Below are positions 26,809 through 37,998 of a stretch of 64,000 nucleotides of DNA, in pieces. The DNA lies in assembly GCF_022919835.1 (NCBI RefSeq), contig NZ_CP095074.1:2356001-2420000 (forward strand), written 5' to 3'. Source of the stretch: Halobacillus shinanisalinarum (lineage in GTDB: Bacteria > Bacillota > Bacilli > Bacillales > Halobacillaceae). Made by a program: the position numbers and the translations under genes. Within the stretch, counting starts at the first letter, position 1, and every line of letters begins with the position of its first letter. Below the pieces are notes generated by a model, which had not been told where the DNA came from, made no database searches, and worked only from the letters and a program-made list of their open reading frames with translations.

Positions 26809-28185
26809 TTATTTCCCTAAGCAAAATTGTGAAAACAGTTGATCAATTAAACTTTCATGAACAGCATCACCAATGATTTCACCGAGTATTTCCCATGTAC
26901 GTGTCACATCGATTTGTACAACATCAATTGGCACACCCATTTCCATACCATTCTGCGCATCTTCTAATGCTTCCTTCGCTTGCTTGAGAAGCTGCACGTG
27001 ACGAACATTTGAAACATAGGTCATGTCGCCTGCATCCAAATCGCCTTCGAAGAACGTGTTAGCGATGGCGTTTTCGAGTTGATCGATGCCTTCCTCACGA
27101 ATAAGTGCTGTCGTAATCACTGGATGGTCTCCTGACAACCTTTTTACCTCAGAAAGATCAAGGTTAGGTTCGAGATCCATTTTGTTGACGATAACGATAA
27201 TGTTTAAGTCATTTACGGCTTCGAAAAGTTTCTTGTCTTCTTCGGTGAGTTCATCTCCATAGTTTAACACAAGGAGAATGAGGTCTGCTTCCTTTAATAC
27301 TTGTCTTGATCGTTCAACACCAATCCGTTCGACGATGTCTTCCGTTTCACGGATCCCTGCTGTGTCAATAAGTCTCAGTGGGACACCACGAACGTTGACA
27401 TATTCTTCAATCACATCGCGTGTTGTTCCAGGGACTTCGGTGACGATCGCTTTGTTCTCGTGGACAAGTGCATTCATAAGAGATGACTTTCCTACGTTTG
27501 GACGGCCAATGATCGCTGTTCCTAATCCTTCACGCAAGATTTTCCCTTGGCGTGCAGTCTCAAGCAGCTTACTAACCTCTCCATGAACTTCCTTCGTCTT
27601 CTCGCGCATCATTTCGTTCGACATTTCCTCGACATCATCATATTCAGGGTAATCAATGTTCACTTCAACGTGTGCGAGGGTTTCAAGCAGCTTTTGCCTC
27701 AAATCTTGGATAAGGTTGGACAAACGGCCGTCCATTTGCTTCAGTGCTACATTCATTGCTCTGTCTGTTTTGGCACGAATCAGATCCATAACGGCTTCAG
27801 CCTGTGATAAGTCAATACGTCCATTTAAAAAGGCCCGCTTAGTGAATTCACCAGGCTCCGCTAGGCGTGCCCCTTTGGCTAAAACAATCTCAAGCACTCG
27901 ATTGACAGAAACAAGTCCTCCGTGGCAGTTAATTTCTACGATGTCTTCCCGTGTAAATGTTTTCGGTGCGCGCATAGTAGAGACCATCACTTCTTCAGCA
28001 GTTTCTCCTGTTTCAGGATCAATAATCTTGCCATAATGCATAGTGTGTGAATCGACATTATTTAGATCTTTTCCTGCAAATAAGTTAGCGGCAATCGCCA
28101 CTGCTTTGGGACCGCTTAGACGAACGATGGCTATAGCTCCTTCACCCATCGGGGTCGATATCGCCGTTATTGTATCAGTTTCCAT
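26809..28185 (-). CDS. mnmE: tRNA modification GTPase MnmE
   Basis: 458 aa. The N-terminal tetrahydrofolate-binding domain starts [22 protein letters not shown]. The central GTPase domain has G1 [13 protein letters not shown]3 DTAGI and G4 NKMD. The protein ends with the catalytic FCLGK. Works with MnmG on wobble uridines. Upstream gap to jag contains three DnaA boxes. Confidence 0.98.
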   Translation of the reverse strand: METDTITAISTPMGEGAIAIVRLSGPKAVAIAANLFAGKDLNNVDSHTMHYGKIIDPETGETAEEVMVSTMRAPKTFTREDIVEINCHGGLVSVNRVLEIVLAKGARLAEPGEFTKRAFLNGRIDLSQAEAVMDLIRAKTDRAMNVALKQMDGRLSNLIQDLRQKLLETLAHVEVNIDYPEYDDVEEMSNEMMREKTKEVHGEVSKLLETARQGKILREGLGTAIIGRPNVGKSSLMNALVHENKAIVTEVPGTTRDVIEEYVNVRGVPLRLIDTAGIRETEDIVERIGVERSRQVLKEADLILLVLNYGDELTEEDKKLFEAVNDLNIIVIVNKMDLEPNLDLSEVKRLSGDHPVITTALIREEGIDQLENAIANTFFEGDLDAGDMTYVSNVRHVQLLKQAKEALEDAQNGMEMGVPIDVVQIDVTRTWEILGEIIGDAVHESLIDQLFSQFCLGK

Positions 28186-28225
28186 CTGCGCTCACCTCCT
28201 TCCAATGTTCTAGATTTATATATAG

Positions 28226-28350
28226 TTATCCACACGCATTTATTAATTGAAGTCACTAACTTATTAGATTACCACATGTATGGGTATTTTGAAAAGATAT
28301 CAACAGTTTTTTCTCAACCCCGTAATACGTTGTTATCCACATGTGTATAA
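28226..28350. promoter_or_regulatory. DnaA-box cluster upstream of mnmE
   Basis: TTATCCACA at 28226-28234 and 28333-28341 on the plus strand, and TTATACACA on the minus strand at 28342-28350, the last two abutting as a palindrome. These match the TTATNCACA consensus but lie 2.5 kb away from the rpmH-dnaA origin part. Confidence 0.75.
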
Positions 28351-28375
28351 CTGTTTTCCTGTGAATTCTAAGCAC

Positions 28376-28415
28376 AAAAAATACTTCTGCCATTTCATTC
28401 GACAGAAGTATTTTT
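28376..28415. terminator. Terminator after jag
   Basis: AAAAATACTTCTG and CAGAAGTATTTTT arms around about 13 bases, A and T runs on both sides. Confidence 0.85.
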
Positions 28416-28421
28416 AAAGGT

Positions 28422-29039
28422 CTATAAAGGTCGGATTACAATATGTCGTTTCGGGTCTTTACCAGCCGAATCTGTTTCTACCTTTGGGTTATTTTGTAAG
28501 GATGCATGGATAATCTTTCGTTCATAAGAAGGCATGGGCTCAAGCTTAACTACTTCTTCCTTTCGAAGAGCTTTATCAGCCAAACGGTGAGCCAGCGTTT
28601 CTAACGTTTCCCTGCGTCGTGCTCGATACCCCTCTGCATCTAATATAACGGTATAGAACTGATCGGACTCACGATTGATCGCGAGTTGAATGAGATATTG
28701 CAATGAGTTCAAGGTTTGGCCCCGTTTTCCAATGAGCATGGCGATCTTATCGCCAGTAAGGTCAATATAAATATCGCGGCCATCCACTTCTGTTTTCGCT
28801 TGAACAGGTGAACCCATTTGCTCTGCTACTTCTAAGATAAACGTTTCAGCGTCCCGCACAGGATCCTTAATAATTGAAACTTTAACAATAGCTGGTTTCG
28901 TTCCAAAAACTCCAAAAAACCCTTTTTTACCTTCATCAATGACTTCGATATTTACTTGGTCCCTTGATGTCTGTAATTGCTCTAATGCTGATTGAACCGC
29001 TCCTTCAACTGTTGTGCCAGTAGCAGTCATCTGCTTCAC
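28422..29039 (-). CDS. jag: RNA-binding protein Jag/KhpB
   Basis: 205 aa. N-terminal Jag domain ([18 protein letters not shown]), a KH domain with [20 protein letters not shown], and a C-terminal R3H domain ([15 protein letters not shown]). Partner of KhpA in post-transcriptional control and cell elongation in other Firmicutes. GTG start with AGGAGG upstream; it overlaps the spoIIIJ stop, so the two are coupled. Confidence 0.95.
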   Translation of the reverse strand: MKQMTATGTTVEGAVQSALEQLQTSRDQVNIEVIDEGKKGFFGVFGTKPAIVKVSIIKDPVRDAETFILEVAEQMGSPVQAKTEVDGRDIYIDLTGDKIAMLIGKRGQTLNSLQYLIQLAINRESDQFYTVILDAEGYRARRRETLETLAHRLADKALRKEEVVKLEPMPSYERKIIHASLQNNPKVETDSAGKDPKRHIVIRPL

Positions 29040-29797
29040 TTAGCCGTGCCTCCTGTCGTATCCTTCATCATTGGTTTTCGGATAAATAATGTTTGCAAGA
29101 TCATGACTATGTTACCAACAATCCAGTACAGAGCTAGTGCAGACGGGAAGAAGAAGGCAAATGTACCAATCATTAACGGCATAATATAAAGCATCATTTG
29201 CATTTGTGGATTCTGTCCTGCTGCTCCTCCAGCCATCATAAGCTTTTGCTGTAGGAATGTTGTCGCAGCCGTAAGAATAGCTAAAAACGGATCAGATTGT
29301 CCTAATTCCATCCATAAAAAACTATGTGTTTGAATGGTTTCCGTACGCATAATGGCATGATAAAAACCTATTAAAACTGGCATTTGTACAATAATTGGTA
29401 AACAACCAGCTAACGGATTAACTCCATTCTTTTGGAAAAGCTGCATCGTTTCTTGTTGTAACTTTTGTTGGGATTGCGCGTCTTTAGAACTGTACTTTGA
29501 ACGTAGCTCTTGAAGCTGTGGCTGAATGTCCTGCATAGCTTTCGAACTTTTTAACTGTTTAACGTTTAATGGTAGTAGTACGAGACGAATAATTATGGTC
29601 ACAATGATAATTGCTAATCCGTAGCTCCCACCTGTTGAATCGGCGAAAAACTGAAGTGTTTGGGACAGTGGATAAACGATATATTCATTCCAAAAGCCTG
29701 TACTGTCTTCAGTAATTTCCTGATTTACCTGGGTACACCCGGATAAAAACATGAGCAAACCTGCCATTGCAAGTAATGCTATCAATTTGTTACGCAA
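29036..29797 (-). CDS. spoIIIJ: Membrane protein insertase SpoIIIJ (YidC1)
   Basis: 253-aa lipoprotein insertase, also needed for sigma-G activation in the forespore of B. subtilis. Signal peptide with lipobox LSGC at about residues 18-21, then five membrane helices; the conserved hydrophilic-groove arginine lies in [24 protein letters not shown] start with AGGAGG upstream. It is separated from rnpA by 250 bp that hold a repeat element, unlike the compact arrangement in related genomes. Confidence 0.95.
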   Translation of the reverse strand: MRNKLIALLAMAGLLMFLSGCTQVNQEITEDSTGFWNEYIVYPLSQTLQFFADSTGGSYGLAIIIVTIIIRLVLLPLNVKQLKSSKAMQDIQPQLQELRSKYSSKDAQSQQKLQQETMQLFQKNGVNPLAGCLPIIVQMPVLIGFYHAIMRTETIQTHSFLWMELGQSDPFLAILTAATTFLQQKLMMAGGAAGQNPQMQMMLYIMPLMIGTFAFFFPSALALYWIVGNIVMILQTLFIRKPMMKDTTGGTAK

Positions 29798-29881
29798 CGT
29801 CGTTCCTCCTTACTCAATCACTTTCACTTTTTATCTATCCAATAGTGTAGCACTATTTCACATGAAAATTCTATATATCTT

Positions 29882-30033
29882 TGTTCAAAAAGTTGCTGAA
29901 TTAGAAGGACGACTAAAAAGGGCCACGTCCTGTGCCACATCCACATTAGCTTATCCTGAGCATTAAGGATCAATATCGGTAGCAAACATTCTACATGGAG
30001 ACCCACAAGAGATGTGCTTGAAACTTTTTAAAC
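29882..30033. repeat. Divergent intergenic repeat, copy D
   Basis: Starts TGTTCAAAAAGTTGCTGAAT and ends near GAAACTTTTTAAAC, so the outer ends resemble copies A-C. Inside, only CACGTCCTGTGCCA-like text recurs; the remainder differs. It may be a second subfamily. It fills the spoIIIJ-rnpA gap. Confidence 0.5.
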
Positions 30034-30050
30034 GGCCTTTATATGAATTG

Positions 30051-30404
30051 TCAGTTTCGCTTTTTCTTATTTAAAAGTTTAGATCGCGATAAGACATGAG
30101 TTAAGCTGCTTTTTATTTCATTAAATTCCATTTGATGTGTCGGCTTTCTGGCAATAATAACAAAATCATAGTGTGAAATTATTTCCCCCTCAAGCTCATG
30201 AAAAGCTTGTCTTAAGTATCGTTTGATCTGATTTCTAACTACAGCTGAACCAATCTTTTTGCTCACAGATAACCCAATACGAAAATGCTGCTGATCCTCT
30301 TTCTTTAAATAATAGAGGACCAACTGTCGATTAGCGAATGACTGACCATGTTGAAATACTTGTTGAAATTCTTCATTTTTTTTAACCCGATAAGTTTTCT
30401 TCAT
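30051..30404 (-). CDS. rnpA: Ribonuclease P protein component
   Basis: 117-aa basic subunit of RNase P that helps mature tRNA 5' ends. Starts [20 protein letters not shown]; the RNR signature region reads [26 protein letters not shown] 30404 is chosen over an upstream extension because all family members begin here, and GGGGG lies upstream. Confidence 0.96.
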   Translation of the reverse strand: MKKTYRVKKNEEFQQVFQHGQSFANRQLVLYYLKKEDQQHFRIGLSVSKKIGSAVVRNQIKRYLRQAFHELEGEIISHYDFVIIARKPTHQMEFNEIKSSLTHVLSRSKLLNKKKRN

Positions 30405-30533
30405 GGAATGATGACCCCCGCAATGAGAAAAATACAAGCAACTCGTCAAAGAGGAAGAGACAAAGGAATAAACTCTCAGTTTGCCCTGGTGATCCTGCCT
30501 CAGTTAAGACAGGCTTGTCTCATCTTAAACTAG

Positions 30534-30563
30534 AAAAAAAGACCACTGATTTGTTCAGTGGCC
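30534..30563 (-). terminator. Hairpin at the end of rpmH
   Basis: Minus strand GGCCACTGA and TCAGTGGTC pair around about 5 bases, followed by TTTTTTT. It starts at the rpmH stop and would reduce read-through to rnpA. Confidence 0.75.
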
Positions 30564-30697
30564 TATGCTGATAATACTTTTCTTCCTTTACGACGGCGAC
30601 GAGCAAGAACATTACGACCATTCTTAGTACTCATACGATTGCGGAAGCCGTGTACTTTCTTACGCTTACGTTTATTTGGTTGAAATGTGCGTTTCAT
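30563..30697 (-). CDS. rpmH: Large ribosomal subunit protein L34
   Basis: 44-aa, extremely basic ribosomal protein: [20 protein letters not shown] at the start and ending [14 protein letters not shown] 30697 with CAGGAGGTG upstream. It lies between rnpA and the origin, its standard place. Confidence 0.98.
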   Translation of the reverse strand: MKRTFQPNKRKRKKVHGFRNRMSTKNGRNVLARRRRKGRKVLSA

Positions 30698-30839
30698 TAT
30701 ATATACACCTCCTGAGGAAAATTCCACTACATACATTTAAAAGGCAGTCCCGACAATTATAAGCAATCATTAAATATGTGTCAATGTCTATTTATTTTCA
30801 TTACGTCATCCGTTCCATCATACAGTTGTATAACAGCCG

Positions 30840-31215
30840 CTGTTACATAACAAGAAAAAATACTTTTTCAGCAAACATCCACAGGGTCTGTGTGTAATTT
30901 TTCGACACACTTGTCCTATCCACAGCAAATATCGACAAGTTTATCACAAAATATAGTGTTGTGGACAGTAACTGTCTACAACTTGTTGAGATTGTGGATA
31001 AGTTCTTATAAACCATTGCAACAATACTGTTTATCTGATATTATATTTGTGTTTAACCGTGAATTATCTCTCCGCAAAATTATGTTATACACAGATTGTG
31101 GATAAGCTGTGGACAGTTATTAACACGGTTGTTTGTAGACTTTTGCACAGGTCTGTGGATAATGAAAATAACAATCTATAAACCTTTGATATCAAGAATT
31201 ATTCATCCACAACTC
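30840..31215. other. oriC, part upstream of dnaA (DnaA-box region)
   Basis: The 640-bp rpmH-dnaA gap has perfect DnaA boxes on the minus strand at 30993-31001, 31097-31105 and 31154-31162 (TGTGGATAA on plus) and on the plus strand TTATACACA at 31085-31093. One-mismatch boxes lie at 30916-30924 (CTATCCACA) and 31203-31211 (TCATCCACA), with weaker ones near 30875, 30960 and 31108. This corresponds to the incA/incB half of the bipartite B. subtilis origin. Confidence 0.92.
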
Positions 31216-31241
31216 ATTAAAAGTCTTACCTTTATACAAGC

Positions 31242-31270
31242 TTGACATGTACGCCTTTTAATCCTTTAAA
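31242..31270 (+). promoter_or_regulatory. dnaA promoter (candidate)
   Basis: TTGACA at 31242-31247 with TTTAAA at 31265-31270 (17 bp) or a slightly later TAAATA. About 70 bp before the dnaA start, next to a DnaA box, fitting autoregulation by DnaA. Confidence 0.6.
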
Positions 31271-31339
31271 TATCGTTCGAAAAAGAGACAAGACGGCTTT
31301 TTTTGTTCCCTATTTATAAAAATAGAAAGGGGTGAAAAT

Positions 31340-32695
31340 TTGGAGAACATTACCGAACTTTGGGACAACACCTTGGAGAAGATGAAAGAAAAAATAAGCA
31401 AGCCCAGTTTTGAAACGTGGCTTAAAGCTACAAAAGCAGATTCTTTAAAAGAAAGTACATTGACGATCGTCGCTCCTAATGAATTTGCTCGTGATTGGCT
31501 TGAGAACCAATATGAAGGGCTTATTACTGAAACACTTCATGAAGTGACTGGTGCTGAATTATCGACAAGATTCATCATTCCGGAAACGAAAGACAATTCA
31601 TTAGAGGATGTGAAACTATCTTCTAAAAAAGTATCAAATGATAAAAATAACGAAACAGAAGAATTTACCCAGAGCATGCTTAACTCGAAGAATACCTTTG
31701 ATACCTTTGTTATAGGATCAGGGAACCGCTTTGCGCATGCAGCCTCCCTCGCTGTAGCTGAAGCACCCGCAAAAGCTTATAACCCGCTATTTATTTATGG
31801 TGGTGTTGGACTCGGTAAAACACACCTTATGCATGCCATTGGCCATTATGTTCTTGATCATAATCCAAATGCTAAAGTAGTTTATTTATCATCAGAAAAA
31901 TTTACCAACGAATTCATTAACTCAATTCGTGATAATAAGGCCGTTAATTTCCGTAATAAATATCGTAGTGTAGACGTGCTTTTAATAGATGATATTCAGT
32001 TTCTAGCTGGAAAAGAATCAACTCAAGAAGAATTTTTCCATACTTTTAATACCCTGCACGAAGAGAGCAAACAAATCGTCATCTCAAGTGATCGGCCTCC
32101 TAAAGAAATCCCGACTCTTGAAGACCGATTACGTTCTCGGTTTGAGTGGGGATTAATTACTGACATCACGCCTCCGGACCTTGAGACAAGGATTGCGATC
32201 TTACGTAAAAAAGCGAAAGCAGAAGGGCTCGATATTCCAAATGAAGTCATGCTTTATATCGCTAACCAAATTGATACAAATATTCGCGAATTAGAGGGCG
32301 CACTTATACGAATTGTTGCTTATTCTTCCTTAATTAATCGTGACATCAATGCCTCATTGGCTGCAGAGGCATTAAAGGATATCGTTCCTAGTTCAAAACC
32401 ACGCGTAATCACAATACAAGCCATTCAAGAAATGATTGGAGGAAAATACAATGTCAGGCTGGAAGACTTTCCAGCGAAGAAACGTACGAAATCAATTGCG
32501 TTTCCTAGACAGATTGCCATGTATTTATCAAGAGAGCTAACTGATTTCTCATTACCTAAAATAGGAGAAGAATTCGGCGGTCGTGACCATACAACAGTTA
32601 TTCATGCCCATGAAAAAATATCAAAAATGATTGCTACAGATCAGCAGCTGCAAAAAGAACTAGATGAAGTTATCGAACAACTTAAAGCTCATTAG
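31340..32695 (+). CDS. dnaA: Chromosomal replication initiator DnaA
   Basis: 451-aa AAA+ initiator that binds DnaA boxes and melts the origin. Domain I covers about 1-85, then a short variable linker, AAA+ domain with Walker [10 protein letters not shown] at 154-162 and Walker B LLIDDIQF, and domain IV with the DNA-binding signature [15 protein letters not shown]. Start is TTG with AAAGGGGTG upstream. First gene of dnaA-dnaN. Confidence 0.98.
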   Translation: MENITELWDNTLEKMKEKISKPSFETWLKATKADSLKESTLTIVAPNEFARDWLENQYEGLITETLHEVTGAELSTRFIIPETKDNSLEDVKLSSKKVSNDKNNETEEFTQSMLNSKNTFDTFVIGSGNRFAHAASLAVAEAPAKAYNPLFIYGGVGLGKTHLMHAIGHYVLDHNPNAKVVYLSSEKFTNEFINSIRDNKAVNFRNKYRSVDVLLIDDIQFLAGKESTQEEFFHTFNTLHEESKQIVISSDRPPKEIPTLEDRLRSRFEWGLITDITPPDLETRIAILRKKAKAEGLDIPNEVMLYIANQIDTNIRELEGALIRIVAYSSLINRDINASLAAEALKDIVPSSKPRVITIQAIQEMIGGKYNVRLEDFPAKKRTKSIAFPRQIAMYLSRELTDFSLPKIGEEFGGRDHTTVIHAHEKISKMIATDQQLQKELDEVIEQLKAH

Positions 32696-32703
32696 CTGAA
32701 TAG

Positions 32704-32840
32704 TGTGTATAACCAGGTCACGTTCATCAACAGTCTATCCACATGTGGATAGACTTTATTCGCTTAAGCTCATTGAGGTTATCCACAAATTCACAGCACC
32801 TAGTACTTCTATTACTATTTTTTTAAATAATAATTAATAT
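32704..32840. other. oriC, part between dnaA and dnaN, with DnaA-trio unwinding element
   Basis: TTATACACA (minus, 32704-32712), the palindromic pair CTATCCACA/TGTGGATAG (32735-32752) and TTATCCACA (32779-32787). Then a second box-like AATTCACAG, GC-rich CACC and the triplet series TAGTACTTCTATTACTA (32801-32817), running into T7 and an AT-rich tract to about 32840. This copies the B. subtilis basal unwinding system: box, GC cluster, DnaA-trios, AT-rich DUE. Confidence 0.9.
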
Positions 32841-32860
32841 ATACAAGAGGAGTGAATCCC

Positions 32861-33994
32861 ATGAAATTTACGATCCAGCGGGAACAATTGATGGAAAGTG
32901 TCCAACATGTCATGAAAGCCATCTCATCCAGAACAACGATTCCAATCTTAACCGGTATGAAATTAGAAGTGAGTGAACAAGGGGTAAAACTTACAGGGAG
33001 CGACTCAGACATTTCTATTGAATCAATTATTCCTCTTGAAGAAGATGGCATCGTGTATGTCGAACATATAGAACCTGGAAGTGTTGTACTCCAGGCAAAA
33101 TATTTCCCAGATATCGTTCGTAAACTTCCACAAAGCACCGTAGAAATTGAAAGTGATGACCGCAGAAACATTACGATTCGTTCCGGAAAAGCTGAATTTC
33201 ATTTGAATGGGCAAGATGCAGAAGAATACCCTCAGCTGCCTCAATTACATACAGAGGATAGCTTTGAGTTACCGACTGACTTATTAAAGAATTTAATTCG
33301 TCAAACAGTATTTGCCGTTTCCTCTTCTGAAACCCGTCCTATTCTTACAGGGGTACATGTTAGAGTTGAAAATGAAGAGCTCCATTTTACTGCGACTGAC
33401 AGCCATCGCCTAGCTTCCCGAAAGATTCCTTTAGAATCAAAAACCGACCTTCCCTCTGTTGTTATTCCAGGGAAAAGCTTAACGGAGCTTAATAAAATTC
33501 TTGATGATTCTGAAGACACGATTGAAATAAGTGTCACAGAAAATCAGGTCTTATTCAGAACAAAATATTTATATTTCCTTTCTCGTCTATTAGAGGGAAA
33601 TTATCCTGAAACATCACGCCTCATTCCTGAACAAAGCAAAACCGTTGTTAAAATAGGTACGAAAGAATTCTTGCAATCTGTTGACCGCGCCTCTTTATTA
33701 GCTAAAGAGAATCGTAATAATGTTGTTCGTCTAATCACAAAGGACGGTAACCAAATTGAAATCAACGGGAACTCTCCTGAGGTGGGTAATGTAGTTGAAG
33801 AGGTGGTTGCTGATTCGATAGAGGGAGAAGATTTGAAAATCTCCTTCAGTGCTAAATATATGATGGATGCCTTAAAAGCTGTTAACTATGATCAGGTAAA
33901 GGTGGAATTCACTGGTGCTATGCGCCCATTCTTGATTCGTCCAGTAGATGATGAGCAAATCCTTCAATTGATTTTGCCTGTACGTACTTACTAG
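32861..33994 (+). CDS. dnaN: DNA polymerase III sliding clamp (beta)
   Basis: 377-aa ring clamp that gives the replicase processivity. Starts MKFTIQREQLMESVQHV and ends LILPVRTY, the canonical termini; three clamp folds with GSDSDISIES, SETRPILTGV and GAMRPFLIRP. ATG 32861 is used; GTG 32852 lies too close to AGAGGAG. Confidence 0.98.
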   Translation: MKFTIQREQLMESVQHVMKAISSRTTIPILTGMKLEVSEQGVKLTGSDSDISIESIIPLEEDGIVYVEHIEPGSVVLQAKYFPDIVRKLPQSTVEIESDDRRNITIRSGKAEFHLNGQDAEEYPQLPQLHTEDSFELPTDLLKNLIRQTVFAVSSSETRPILTGVHVRVENEELHFTATDSHRLASRKIPLESKTDLPSVVIPGKSLTELNKILDDSEDTIEISVTENQVLFRTKYLYFLSRLLEGNYPETSRLIPEQSKTVVKIGTKEFLQSVDRASLLAKENRNNVVRLITKDGNQIEINGNSPEVGNVVEEVVADSIEGEDLKISFSAKYMMDALKAVNYDQVKVEFTGAMRPFLIRPVDDEQILQLILPVRTY

Positions 33995-34052
33995 AAAAAT
34001 TTAGTGATTTAGTAAGGCCGTAACTTTTTCCTGACCTAATTAAGGAATAGGA

Positions 34053-34095
34053 AAAATACCGTTATGACATCAAATCATAACGGTATTTTCTATTT
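34053..34095 (+). terminator. Terminator after dnaN
   Basis: AAAATACCGTTATGA (34053-34067) and TCATAACGGTATTTT (34075-34089), perfect 15-bp arms, then CTATTTT. It separates dnaA-dnaN from the rlbA-recF group. Confidence 0.92.
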
Positions 34096-34215
34096 TATTG
34101 GAGAATGACATACAAATTAGCTATTTTATGTCACATTCTACTGTTTGCTTTTCTTAACGGCATATTTTTAGTAAAATAGAGAGATAAGACAAACCAACAC
34201 AAATAGGGTGAATAT

Positions 34216-34437
34216 ATGAGTGAACGTATTGAAATATCTACAGAATTTATTCCACTTGGACAGTTCTTAAAGCTGAGTAATGTAGTAGAGTCAGGTGGAA
34301 TGGTTAAGGTTTTCCTGGCCGAATTTGAAGTATATGTAAATGGTGAGCCAGAACAACGCCGCGGAAAAAAGCTATACCTGGGAGACGTCGTTGATATACC
34401 TGAATTCGGAGTTTATGAAGTAGTCCGAGAAGAATAG
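34216..34437 (+). CDS. rlbA: S4-domain protein YaaA/RlbA
   Basis: 73-aa RNA-binding S4-like protein found between dnaN and recF in Bacillaceae; linked to ribosome biogenesis. ITTEFIPL-like start (ISTEFIPLGQFLKLSNVVESGG) and GKKLYLGDVVDIP. 15 bp before recF. Confidence 0.93.
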   Translation: MSERIEISTEFIPLGQFLKLSNVVESGGMVKVFLAEFEVYVNGEPEQRRGKKLYLGDVVDIPEFGVYEVVREE

Positions 34438-34452
34438 TCGGAGTATATAACT

Positions 34453-35571
34453 ATGTATATTCATGAAATGTCAATGCGGTCTTTTCGAAATTATAATCAG
34501 ATCTCATTGACTTTTGATCATACAATAAATGTCATTATTGGTGAAAACGCCCAGGGTAAAACCAATTTAATGGAAGCCATTTACGCTTTAGCTTTTACAC
34601 GCTCCCATCGTACTCCCCGTGATAAAGAATTAATACAATGGGACGCGGAGTATGCTAAAATAAATGGGAGTATATTCAAACGGAACCGTCGCTTTCCCCT
34701 CGAGATTGTTTTTTCTAAAAAAGGGAAGAAAGCGAAGTTAAATCATATCGAGCAAAAACGGCTTAGTGACTATATTGGTGCGTTAAACGTGGTTATGTTT
34801 GCACCTGAGGATTTAAACCTGGTAAAAGGAAGTCCTCAGGTGCGTCGTAGGTTTATTGACATGGAAATCGGACAGATCCAACCAAGATATATTTATCATT
34901 TAGGGCAGTATCAAAAAGTTTTGCGTCAGCGAAATCATTTACTAAAGGAACTCCAGCGTAAACCATCAGCCGATCGAACGATGCTAGGTGTACTTACCGA
35001 TCAGTTGATTGAACATGCTGTTACCATAGTTGAGCGTCGGTTTAAGTTTTTGCAATTGCTTCGTTCGTGGGCAGGACCGATTCATGAAGGGATTAGTCGG
35101 AAACTAGAAAACCTTGAAATAAATTATGATGCTAGTGTAAAAGTATCAGAGGAAATGGATTTGGCAACAATAAAGATAAACTATGAAGAAAAATTTAGGG
35201 AGATAGAATCTAAGGAGATCGAGAGGGGCACCACTTTAGCTGGCCCCCACCGTGATGACCTCGTTTTTTATGTGAATGGGAAAGATGTTCAAACGTATGG
35301 CTCCCAAGGACAGCAGCGTACAACGGCTTTATCTTTAAAGCTTGCTGAAATTGAACTGATTCACAGTGAGGTTGGCGAATATCCGATCTTACTCTTAGAT
35401 GACGTGTTAAGCGAACTGGATGATTTCAGGCAATCCCACTTGCTTCATACGATTCAAGGAAAGGTACAGACGTTTGTATCCACAACAAGTATTGATGGAA
35501 TAGAGCACGAAGCACTCAAAGAAGCTGAAATATTTCGGGTCACAGAGGGAACGATTGAGGTTCAGAAATGA
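34453..35571 (+). CDS. recF: DNA replication and repair protein RecF
   Basis: 372-aa SMC-like ATPase for recombinational repair of gaps. Walker [18 protein letters not shown] near 36, signature [16 protein letters not shown], and Walker [13 protein letters not shown]. Normal length. Followed by remB after 9 bp. Confidence 0.97.
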   Translation: MYIHEMSMRSFRNYNQISLTFDHTINVIIGENAQGKTNLMEAIYALAFTRSHRTPRDKELIQWDAEYAKINGSIFKRNRRFPLEIVFSKKGKKAKLNHIEQKRLSDYIGALNVVMFAPEDLNLVKGSPQVRRRFIDMEIGQIQPRYIYHLGQYQKVLRQRNHLLKELQRKPSADRTMLGVLTDQLIEHAVTIVERRFKFLQLLRSWAGPIHEGISRKLENLEINYDASVKVSEEMDLATIKINYEEKFREIESKEIERGTTLAGPHRDDLVFYVNGKDVQTYGSQGQQRTTALSLKLAEIELIHSEVGEYPILLLDDVLSELDDFRQSHLLHTIQGKVQTFVSTTSIDGIEHEALKEAEIFRVTEGTIEVQK

Positions 35572-35580
35572 GGTGACAAA

Positions 35581-35865
35581 TTGTTTATTCACATCGGTGA
35601 TGATCATGTTATTCAATCTAAAGATGTTATTAGTATCATCGATTACAGTTTAATGGCGTCTTCCTCTATTATTGAGGAAATGATTTTTAATCAAAGAAAG
35701 AATAAACAAGTGGTTGAAACAGAAGAAGATAATGCTAAATCTATTGTAATCACTAAGGAATATATTTACTTTAGCCCTCTTTCTGTTTATACGTTAAAAA
35801 AACGGGCGAATATGATGTCCACTTTAAATAAATTAGAAGACTTCACGGAAGAACAGGAAATGTAG
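35581..35865 (+). CDS. remB: Extracellular matrix regulator RemB (YaaB)
   Basis: 94-aa protein of the RemA/RemB family, here with MFIHIGDDHVIQSKDVISIIDY and VITKEYIYFSPLSVYTLKKRA. In B. subtilis it affects matrix gene expression and sits between recF and gyrB. TTG start with AGGTG 7 bp upstream. Confidence 0.92.
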   Translation: MFIHIGDDHVIQSKDVISIIDYSLMASSSIIEEMIFNQRKNKQVVETEEDNAKSIVITKEYIYFSPLSVYTLKKRANMMSTLNKLEDFTEEQEM

Positions 35866-35906
35866 CATTGTCTTTAAGGCTTTGCTAAACCACTTGAGAA
35901 ATGTAG

Positions 35907-37838
<1,932 letters not shown>

Positions 37839-37946
37839 AGAAAGTGCAAGTGTTCAGAAGCGATTGACACGTCCTTTGTGCCAAGATGCTTGTAATCTAG
37901 ACAAAAGTGAAAAATGGAAATGACCCCCTGTTCATGGGAATACGTT

Positions 37947-37972
37947 AGAACGGCTTCATGCCGTTCTTTTCC
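37947..37972 (+). terminator. Hairpin between gyrB and gyrA
   Basis: AGAACGGC and GCCGTTCT around 5 bases, then TTTTCC. gyrA begins 27 bp later, so it may act as a partial terminator or attenuator. The 37850-37915 stretch contains weak similarity (GACACGTCCTTTGTGCCA) to the inner part of repeat D. Confidence 0.6.
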
Positions 37973-37998
37973 TCGCAGGTCACTAGGAGGTAAAATGA

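Noticed and set aside
26990..27015. CACGTG in mnmE as a fourth parS
   Set aside because: Only the central six bases match; flanks do not fit the consensus. Other CACGTG-containing sites (for example near 42725) fail likewise.
37864..37896. TTGACA as a gyrA promoter
   Set aside because: No -10 at an acceptable distance; the nearest TGTAAT is 21 bp away.
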